From Morganella morganii_D (GTDB taxonomy: Bacteria; Pseudomonadota; Gammaproteobacteria; Enterobacterales; Enterobacteriaceae): a DNA stretch of 64,000 bases. The notes under the pieces were generated by a model, which was not told the DNA's origin, did no database searches, and was given only the letters and a program-made list of their open reading frames with translations. Shown piece by piece: positions 27,518 through 35,235 of this stretch (positions within the stretch are counted from its first letter, which is position 1; each line of letters opens with the position of its first letter). Made by a program: the position numbers and the translations under genes. The DNA lies in NCBI GenBank assembly GCA_044772875.1, contig CP173058.1:2356001-2420000 (forward strand), read 5' to 3'.

Positions 27518-30500
27518 TTAGCTATCATTTTCATCCTGTCCGTACCATACCTGCGGCATCGCATAAGGCCTGAGAGTATTACGCCCCGGCGTCAGGGTTA
27601 TACCGGCGTCCGGCAGCCAGGTTTCCCGCCCGCCATTAAAATAATAGCGCTGAATGTGATCGGCATACTTTTTCCCGGAAGCCGGTTTACCAATTTCCGT
27701 CAGTTGCCCGTAAATTCCCCGACCCATAAATAATGAATCACGGTTACCTGGCCCGGCTGATATATCACTTTGATGCTGAAGGAGATCAAAACCGGAGGAG
27801 AGCGTATCATTCTCATCATAGGCCAGATTAAACCAGGGGAAATAACGCTGATAACGTAAATACCCTTCCGCATCCTGTACAAATACCGGCTTATCCTGTG
27901 CGTCATATCCGGTCACTTCGCACGGAATAAGATCTGACAGGCGGGTATTAATAACAGGTTCATAACTGTCAGAAAACCAGGGTCTGAAACGACGGATGAC
28001 ATTACCGGATAAGGTTGATTCTGCCGCTATCATGATCCGCCAGCGGGTAACCGCCATCACCTCTTTCAGCTGATGATCATCCTGCAATAATACGCCGCCC
28101 GCGCAGGGATAAGCCGCGCCCGGTTCATCAAGACTAAACTGCTGCCGCGGACGCCCTGCACCATCAAAATACGTAATATCAATGCGGCACGGCGCTATGT
28201 CCGGCGTTCCGGGGTAATCTGACGCGCTGATGGTCATCTCCCATGCCGGCTGCCGGTTATCTCCCGTCAGCTCATTTTCATGGTAAAGCGTGACAGAGGA
28301 CTGCCCGCTTAACAGCGCTTCTGACTTCTCAATCGCCTGCGCTAAGGTCAGAGGTTCCGGTGGCATAAATTCAGCTACCGGCTTAAATCCGGTGGCTTTT
28401 CCCCCTTCGGTACCGTACTGACTGGCGGCAACAATATTACCAAACGCATTTAAACAGACTTCACTGATGTTATTGTTGATATCGCGGATCCGTACCGACT
28501 GCCAAAATCGCTCATCAATATCAGTAACCTGCGTTTTCTGACCAAATTCATCGGTAAAACTGTCCGCTGTTCTGTAATACGTGTTGTAATGAAAGAGCTG
28601 AACACCGCCGCGTGTATTTTTGCTTTCCGCCGGTAAATAAAACCCTTCCGCATCCAGATACGTCAGAGTATTTCCCGGTGAAATCCAGACAGATTGCCCC
28701 AGCTCCTCCGGAGTCCGCTTCTGATATCCTGCCGCACTCAGTTGCTGTGTCAGTTCATCATCACTGAGATGTACACGATACGGCCGCAATGTGGTGTCAT
28801 TAAATACCGCCTGTTCACGGCTGGTAATCCGGGGCGGATAATTAATATCTGCGCCGTCCTGCTGGTAGCACGCTTTCTGCCACGTCAGCAGTGTCCGGGA
28901 TTTGCCCGCCAGAGGACTGTCCTTCGCCTGTAATACTTCCCGGCTGAATAAGGTATTGCCATTCATTTCGCTACTGGTCAGAGAGACACTCTCCTGCCAG
29001 CTGCATTCCGGCAGGACAGGCAGCCAGCGGTCAGGCGTAATCTTACTCAGTGAGCTGCGGCGGGTTTCGGTAAACCAGCACAGAGATTGCGCATCATCAA
29101 ATGAATTCTGCCACTGAAGCGGTGTGACCGCCGGATACGGGCTATCCCCGCCTTTATTCTGCCGTGGCAATGAAACTGTAATGTCATACACTGCTTCGCC
29201 ATACTCAGAGTAATCCATCACAATATACTGCTGACAGGCGATATCTTTTTCTGACTGCTGATAATTAATGCTCAGGGTTTCCAGTAACAACGGCGCTGCA
29301 CAGATAATATCGTCATTCTGCTGAAGCAGGCGGGCCTGATAACGGTATTCCTGCACAGAAAACGGAACAGCAGTCTCTTCCGAATCAAATAATTCTTCAC
29401 GTAATAATGCACCTTTCAGGGCATAATGCAGAGACGGTACGGTGTTATCCGCAATTATCTGGTCGTGATTATCCAGCCAGCGTGTCAGTAAAGAATCTGA
29501 CGTTACCGGTGATGAAAAATATCTTTCACGTTTTACTGCATCACCCGCCGCACCGGTGTGATACCAGCGGCGCAGCAGACGTGGTCTTTGCAGCGGAATG
29601 TCGTTGCTGTTGTTACTCTCACCGCAGGCGTCCGTTTCATCAACCCGGTGATAACCGCAATAACGGCGTTTATCCGTATCATAACGCCCGCCCCGGTAAC
29701 AATATGTTGTATGCCGCTCCTGACGGGTAATCAGATCCCGCCGGTATATACCGGAGAGCAGCGACAGCCGCAGCGGGAGCTGACTCCGGCGTGATGGATC
29801 CGCCTGTTTTTCATCCAGCCAGTAATCTGCTGAACTCCGGTAACTGAACTGTGTATAAAACCCGTTATGGTTTGTGATGGTTTCCAGCAGCCACGGTTGA
29901 TGAGATGTCAAATTCAGCCGCCAGTGACGTGCCCCCATGTGGCGTTCACTGACAACCAGGCTGACGCCCTGTCCGCTCAGTGCGGCAAATTGCAGTGTAT
30001 TGAGATCATCCCAGGCGAAACCTTCCGGCCAGCTTATCAGCAGTGGTTCAGCAAATCCGTTTCCTGACAAATTCCGGTAATAGTTCAGCCCCGCCGGGGT
30101 AGCATAGAGAAGGTCATCGGTACCGCTGCCGTCAATATCCGTCATATAAAGGTGCTGCGGACGAAACTGCGTTTCCTTATCAATCTCCCCCGGCAGATGC
30201 AGCTCAACCGCTTTCCCGAACTGTCCGTAACCGTTTCCCGGCCAGCAGGTGACACGGTTATACCGTATGCGGGTTAAATGCGCCCCGCCGCTGCCAAGCG
30301 GATTCGCCAGCGCAACCCATTCACGGGCATCAGAAGAGGGTAATGGCAGGCACTCGTCATTACAGGTGATCACCGCCGGTTCAAAACCATCGCGGTTATT
30401 GGCATAAAAACGCACGGTATGCGGGCCGATAAGGGCAATTCCCATCAATCCGTTACCGGCTAAGTCAGCGAACTGGCTCTGTGGCTGAAAAAATTCAGAC

Positions 30501-32002
30501 GGGAAAGCGGAAAACGGGGTAAACGCGGCTTCCTGCTGCTGCGGATTGAGTGTAAAAAAGCCGTTCAGATCCTGACGCAGCACCACCCATTCAGGCGTGC
30601 CGTCACCGTTAATATCCGCCAGCAGGTTTTCGTCCCCCTGCTCAGAAGGAATCAGCGGCAGCGGCTGCCAGTCCGCATATTCTGCTCCGCCGGGCGTCAG
30701 TTCACTGCGTACCGGCGCCTGATATCCCCACACACCTTCATGCCGGGATAGCCACCCCGCATAACCTTCACCGTATAAATCCACCAGCAGCCCAGTACCG
30801 CGATCCACTTCCGGCCAGTTCATCAGCGGAACGTAATCCGCCTGTCCGGTTGTCAGTTTTGCATCCGTATAGGTAAAAACGACCGGTGGTTTCTCTGAAA
30901 CCTGAACCGTACTGCCGGCAGTTTCATACGCCAGCCGGGTAATGCGGCTCAGGCAGCTCATAACCGGGCTTTCGGTATATTCAAACAGATAACGGTTCAC
31001 CATCACCGGGTCACGTTTCAGATCATCTGCTTTACGGGAAAACATCAGGATCTGGCGGCATAACCGGCGGCAGCGGGTTTCAAAACCGGCAGAATAGAGT
31101 GAAAACGGATCACGGCGCAGCAGCCAGCCGGATTCGGGCGCAGCTGTCCATGGCGGAACTTCCGTTTTCTGTAATGTTCTTTCACCGTAATCAAATACAA
31201 TGTGCAGTAAAAAAGCCTCCGGCGCGGGCATCTCCCCCGCCAGACAATACAGGCTCCCGTGAGCTTTTACATTCGCGTAATCTGTCCGCTGCGGATAAAG
31301 CCGGTTATTTCCGCCCCGCAGTTCTCCGTCACTTACCCCGGTATCATCCTCACGGCGGTAGTGAAAGCAGATATGCTCACCGTTAACAGCCAGAAATTCT
31401 TCCTGATACCATTCACTGATCCGCAGCGGGTCAGTTTCATCTGCTACCCGCGCATCAGCGGAATGACCGAAACAGGTGATCGTGCCATCACTGTGATATA
31501 TCAGCCAGAACTGTTGAGACTTATCGGTCTCGCCCGCCCAGCGCTCAATCCGTTCATAACGGTTTTCAGTCTGTACGCGGTAACGACTGACGGTATAAGG
31601 CTGTTCAAGGGTTATCCCCTGACAAACCCGGATATTTTTCCTGACATCCGGCTGTCCGTTATCATGACGATATTCAGTTAATTCCCCGCCATCCGGCATA
31701 AGAAAAACATCATCGTCCTGATAACGCGGCACACCATGTAATGTGCTGCGGGAAATACAGGCGGTCTGTAATGACCAGCCGATACCGGATTCACCGTTAC
31801 CCGATGCGGAACTGTAATAAAGTGTGCATGATGGTGCTGTTCCTCTGCCGGCACATAACGCAAGGGGAATATTTACTGTGGCCATACCGTCAGCACCGGC
31901 ACCTGCCACGGTTTCTTCCATTCCCCCGGGCGTGACATTTCCGGAAGGTAATGACGGTGGCGTTATTGTGACGGTGTCGCCGGACCAGATATTATTTTCC
32001 AT
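27518..32002 (-). CDS. tcdB: TcB component of a Tc toxin (SpvB/TcdB-like), copy 1
   Basis: 1494 residues. The start has the TcB pattern PSLPSGNVTPGGMEETV and ADGMATVNIPLALCAGRG, then GIGWSLQTACISRSTLHGVP: this is the SpvB-like domain (about 1-300). FG-GAP/VCBS-type repeats of the beta-propeller follow (LLADINGDGTPEWVVL near residue 460 and MTDIDGSGTDDLLYATPAG near 620), then the TcdB middle domains and Rhs-like shell. In the family TcB binds the TcA funnel through its propeller and encloses the TcC toxin. It lies downstream of an intrinsic terminator and upstream of the YD-repeat gene and tccC, with which it would form the cocoon. It is paralogous to the second TcB at 46491-50945. Confidence 0.93.
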   Translation of the reverse strand: MENNIWSGDTVTITPPSLPSGNVTPGGMEETVAGAGADGMATVNIPLALCAGRGTAPSCTLYYSSASGNGESGIGWSLQTACISRSTLHGVPRYQDDDVFLMPDGGELTEYRHDNGQPDVRKNIRVCQGITLEQPYTVSRYRVQTENRYERIERWAGETDKSQQFWLIYHSDGTITCFGHSADARVADETDPLRISEWYQEEFLAVNGEHICFHYRREDDTGVSDGELRGGNNRLYPQRTDYANVKAHGSLYCLAGEMPAPEAFLLHIVFDYGERTLQKTEVPPWTAAPESGWLLRRDPFSLYSAGFETRCRRLCRQILMFSRKADDLKRDPVMVNRYLFEYTESPVMSCLSRITRLAYETAGSTVQVSEKPPVVFTYTDAKLTTGQADYVPLMNWPEVDRGTGLLVDLYGEGYAGWLSRHEGVWGYQAPVRSELTPGGAEYADWQPLPLIPSEQGDENLLADINGDGTPEWVVLRQDLNGFFTLNPQQQEAAFTPFSAFPSEFFQPQSQFADLAGNGLMGIALIGPHTVRFYANNRDGFEPAVITCNDECLPLPSSDAREWVALANPLGSGGAHLTRIRYNRVTCWPGNGYGQFGKAVELHLPGEIDKETQFRPQHLYMTDIDGSGTDDLLYATPAGLNYYRNLSGNGFAEPLLISWPEGFAWDDLNTLQFAALSGQGVSLVVSERHMGARHWRLNLTSHQPWLLETITNHNGFYTQFSYRSSADYWLDEKQADPSRRSQLPLRLSLLSGIYRRDLITRQERHTTYCYRGGRYDTDKRRYCGYHRVDETDACGESNNSNDIPLQRPRLLRRWYHTGAAGDAVKRERYFSSPVTSDSLLTRWLDNHDQIIADNTVPSLHYALKGALLREELFDSEETAVPFSVQEYRYQARLLQQNDDIICAAPLLLETLSINYQQSEKDIACQQYIVMDYSEYGEAVYDITVSLPRQNKGGDSPYPAVTPLQWQNSFDDAQSLCWFTETRRSSLSKITPDRWLPVLPECSWQESVSLTSSEMNGNTLFSREVLQAKDSPLAGKSRTLLTWQKACYQQDGADINYPPRITSREQAVFNDTTLRPYRVHLSDDELTQQLSAAGYQKRTPEELGQSVWISPGNTLTYLDAEGFYLPAESKNTRGGVQLFHYNTYYRTADSFTDEFGQKTQVTDIDERFWQSVRIRDINNNISEVCLNAFGNIVAASQYGTEGGKATGFKPVAEFMPPEPLTLAQAIEKSEALLSGQSSVTLYHENELTGDNRQPAWEMTISASDYPGTPDIAPCRIDITYFDGAGRPRQQFSLDEPGAAYPCAGGVLLQDDHQLKEVMAVTRWRIMIAAESTLSGNVIRRFRPWFSDSYEPVINTRLSDLIPCEVTGYDAQDKPVFVQDAEGYLRYQRYFPWFNLAYDENDTLSSGFDLLQHQSDISAGPGNRDSLFMGRGIYGQLTEIGKPASGKKYADHIQRYYFNGGRETWLPDAGITLTPGRNTLRPYAMPQVWYGQDENDS

Positions 32003-32034
32003 AACCGTACCTTTGTCTGAGATAAATAAAATGA

Positions 32035-32066
32035 CAAAAAACCGGTACTGCAGATGCGGTACCGGG
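32035..32066 (-). terminator. Intrinsic terminator just upstream of tcB copy 1
   Basis: On the minus strand a CCGGTAC/GTACCGG stem (32059-32065 with 32042-32048) encloses a 10-base loop and is followed directly by six T's (32036-32041 complement). It lies after the stop of the TULIP gene and only about 33 bases before the tcB start codon. There is hardly room for a promoter in between, so it probably acts as a partial terminator within the operon. Confidence 0.75.
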
Positions 32067-32074
32067 TCTGGTTA

Positions 32075-35000
32075 TTACTGCTCCGGGGAATAGGCCTCAA
32101 GAATGGTTTTTTGATAGGTACTGAGTGGTAACGGGATCACAATCGCAGAACGGTACTGATTGGTTGATTCCGTATACGTGACACGGATAACCGCAAAACC
32201 ATCACCGACACCCGGAGCGGATGTCAGTATGCCCGTTTTCTTATCAAATGTTGCGCCACCGGTTTCAACTGCTGCCCAGTTTGCTTTGCTGCCGGTTAAT
32301 TCGACCTCTTTTTCCCCGAAGACCAGGTTGTCATCTTCGTCATAGATCTGATTGCCGTCTTCATCCAGTTCCGGTGTCTTTATGACAACGGTATAAATCA
32401 GTTTTACACTATCAGCCGGTACATTGTCATATGACACTGTGATTTTACCCGACATACTGCTGTTAGGAATCAGGATCAGCGCTTCACCACTTGCCCCTTT
32501 TTCATCCGTCACTGTCACACGTTCCAGGTTTACGTTTAATTTCGCGACCTTTTTACCGGCTTGATACGTGTATTCATTGTTGGTGACTTTTGTCAGTGAT
32601 GAGCCTTGTTTATTTTTACCCATATCCCATTTCAGCTCACCGCCATTGACAGAATTGGCGGTTAATTTTACCGCCTTGCCCGGCTGAACAACCTGATAGG
32701 CAGGAGAAACACTCACTCCCTTCGCAACAACAGATGCCAGCGCATAGACTTTGGTATCCCCTTTTTCGGCACAGACCACCACATGGCGTACACCTTCCGT
32801 GACTGTCGCAGCCTGCGGTGCGGTATATTTCCCGGTTGCGGAATCAATAGCCCCGAGATCCGCTCCGGTATTTCCTTTTTCAGAATCAGAAATACTCCAT
32901 TTTACGCCACTGACTTCCGGGGTGGTTTTAAACTGATAGTCAGAGCCGGCAACGATAGTGGTTTCAGTGGGTGTGACAGAAAAAGATTCAGAACCGGCAC
33001 CTAATTTACCCATGACCAGTAAATCCCCCGGAACACGGGCATAGTCAGCGTGAAAATAATTTTCACCAGGAAACAGTAAATTACGGAGAGTAAATGTGCT
33101 AATATCATTTAATCTAATATTCATGGCGTAACTTTTTATTTCATCATGAAATTGACTGTTAAGTTCCGGCTGAAAATCTCTCATATGGCTTTCAGCGCCA
33201 ACTTTATCAGCCGCCTGACAATTCGAAGCACATTCAAAATTATCTATTGTTACATTATAAGAAGATACTTCAGGCGTATAGGCAAAAGAAATGATACCAT
33301 CATTAATAACTGCATTATAAATTGATTTAATATACACATTTAAAGAACCACTACCGTCACTCTTTACAGCGTCCATATCTGCCGGATTATTATTTGGGGC
33401 ATATAAATAATTATATATAGCCGCAGGAATAATAGTTTCATTATAATACGATTTTGCACCATCAAATTGATATTCAGCACAGATATCACCGCTATTATCG
33501 TCACTGTATGAAGAACGTATTGTGAAAGGTATATTCCCTGATTCATTATTATTGAAATTTAACCGAATATAAACCTCAGCAGTAACATTGGCTGCCGCGG
33601 GATAACCATAAACCCACTTGGAAAAGTAAAATTTATTTTGCCAATCCCCCCTTACAATCTGTAATTTCCAGGCCTTGTCCGCATCAGCTAAATACTGACC
33701 AAAGGACATGCCCCTCAACCCCATTTCCCATGGTTTTCGGAGCATTTTATCAAACAGCTGATAATTAGAAATCACCAATGCCGAAGTATAATCATCCCCC
33801 AGTAACCAATCGACCTCCGTACTTCCCGGTTCAGTACTACTATTTTTTATCTTAACAAATAATACAACCGCACCATCACCTTCATCCTGTGACCCGCGTG
33901 ATTGAGAATTCGGTGCGGCTATCGTACGGATAGCAAAATCTTCCGGCTGGAACTGTTCATTTTCAAAGTTATCAAATTTTCCCAGCTTATAGACCCGCTG
34001 TTCTTCCGGAGTTGTATCAAATCTCCGTTTGAAAAAATTACTGATCGTTTCCTGCTCCATACCATTCACAACCAGGTTATTGGTAAAGTGAACACCTTCT
34101 TTAATATCAAACTGCACTTCACCAATCTCACTTACTGAACCCGGCGCTTTTGATAACGGCACATCCATACTGACAAACGGGGAATTCAGCGGGGTGATTT
34201 TTTCAATCCGCATAATCCGGTAGTTATCACCGGCTGCTTTTTCTTTATAAACAATCATCCCTTTGACGAAATCCATCGCGACCTGCGCCGTTGAATCCTT
34301 AGTGCCCGCTTTGTTAAATGACAGATGCGGCGCACTCAGCGTCAGGTTATGTGTCAGCAACCGCGTCGCTGTGGATGATTCAATATCATCATTCACCGGC
34401 GCTAACATATTACCGGTGATAAACCGCTTAATATGCTGCTGTTTCAGCAGGGTATTCGCCTGTCCGCGCTGATACACAACAACCGCATCCCAGCCATGAG
34501 TGGTGGTTTTACCTGCCATTTTGGCCAGCAAATCTTTCAGCGGGTAACGCCCCTCTTTCGCGGCAAAAATCCAGTTTATCCCGCCGGAAGCAGTGACTTT
34601 TACCCTCACCTGCGGACGTAAATCCGGTTGGATCATCAGCGTAATCTGTAACGGACATTTATCCGTTACCGTCTTCATCGCTGTCGCCAGTTTCGCCAGC
34701 CCTTCTCCCGCCGAAATGTCAGCAGCACGGAATTTCTGAGGTGGTAATTCCGGTAACACCCACGGATCGTCCGCCATAATAGCCGGGCGATCCGTTAACA
34801 CCAATTCCGCACCGAGTTCCTGTGCCTGTAACTGCATTTTCTGCAAGGCGACTTCAGCTTCTGATAATGAAGCTTTATCTGTTTTCAGTCCGGCCGTTAA
34901 TGTCTGTTTTTTTTCCGGCTTTCCCTGAACCCTGTTCAGCAGAATATTGTGTTGTTTAAACTGAGACTGGATCTCTGACAGTAATAATGCCAGCGCTTTA

Positions 35001-35155
35001 TTATCTTCGTCGTTTATTTCCGCTGATTTGCTTTCTTTTTGAATAACATTTAACTGAACATCCTTATTTGATACAAAATCGATATGAATACTTGAATGGT
35101 TTTTATCTGTTGTATCTATTAATTTATTAAAGATACCTTTTAATTTCTCTGACAT
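32075..35155 (-). CDS. P47/OrfX-like TULIP-domain protein with C-terminal Ig-like repeats
   Basis: 1026 residues from the ATG at 35155, which has a GAGG ribosome site; the ORF could start at a GTG six codons upstream. There is no signal peptide. Residues about 45-125 look helical or coiled. From about residue 219 (HGWDAVVVYQRGQANTLLK) to about 720 the protein resembles, from memory, Clostridium P47 of botulinum orfX clusters. Shared features are the opening GWDxV...N..L, a later GDGAVVLFVKIKN strand, a LVISNYQLFDKML helix, and a closing TLRNLLFPGE...PGDLLVMG block. P47 and OrfX are TULIP-fold, lipid-binding-like proteins of unclear role. After this come about three Ig-like (Big_2-type) domains, e.g. 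FSVTPTETTIVAGSDYQFKT and VSPAYQVVQPGKAVKLTAN. It lies between the split TcA genes and tcB. An accessory role in Tc toxicity is inference. Confidence 0.62.
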   Translation of the reverse strand: MSEKLKGIFNKLIDTTDKNHSSIHIDFVSNKDVQLNVIQKESKSAEINDEDNKALALLLSEIQSQFKQHNILLNRVQGKPEKKQTLTAGLKTDKASLSEAEVALQKMQLQAQELGAELVLTDRPAIMADDPWVLPELPPQKFRAADISAGEGLAKLATAMKTVTDKCPLQITLMIQPDLRPQVRVKVTASGGINWIFAAKEGRYPLKDLLAKMAGKTTTHGWDAVVVYQRGQANTLLKQQHIKRFITGNMLAPVNDDIESSTATRLLTHNLTLSAPHLSFNKAGTKDSTAQVAMDFVKGMIVYKEKAAGDNYRIMRIEKITPLNSPFVSMDVPLSKAPGSVSEIGEVQFDIKEGVHFTNNLVVNGMEQETISNFFKRRFDTTPEEQRVYKLGKFDNFENEQFQPEDFAIRTIAAPNSQSRGSQDEGDGAVVLFVKIKNSSTEPGSTEVDWLLGDDYTSALVISNYQLFDKMLRKPWEMGLRGMSFGQYLADADKAWKLQIVRGDWQNKFYFSKWVYGYPAAANVTAEVYIRLNFNNNESGNIPFTIRSSYSDDNSGDICAEYQFDGAKSYYNETIIPAAIYNYLYAPNNNPADMDAVKSDGSGSLNVYIKSIYNAVINDGIISFAYTPEVSSYNVTIDNFECASNCQAADKVGAESHMRDFQPELNSQFHDEIKSYAMNIRLNDISTFTLRNLLFPGENYFHADYARVPGDLLVMGKLGAGSESFSVTPTETTIVAGSDYQFKTTPEVSGVKWSISDSEKGNTGADLGAIDSATGKYTAPQAATVTEGVRHVVVCAEKGDTKVYALASVVAKGVSVSPAYQVVQPGKAVKLTANSVNGGELKWDMGKNKQGSSLTKVTNNEYTYQAGKKVAKLNVNLERVTVTDEKGASGEALILIPNSSMSGKITVSYDNVPADSVKLIYTVVIKTPELDEDGNQIYDEDDNLVFGEKEVELTGSKANWAAVETGGATFDKKTGILTSAPGVGDGFAVIRVTYTESTNQYRSAIVIPLPLSTYQKTILEAYSPEQ

Positions 35156-35235
35156 ACTATTTTCCTCTTCCACATATAATTAACAGATGGTTCATTAACC
35201 TCATAACTTATTTAAGGTCAATAGCCCTAAAGTTT

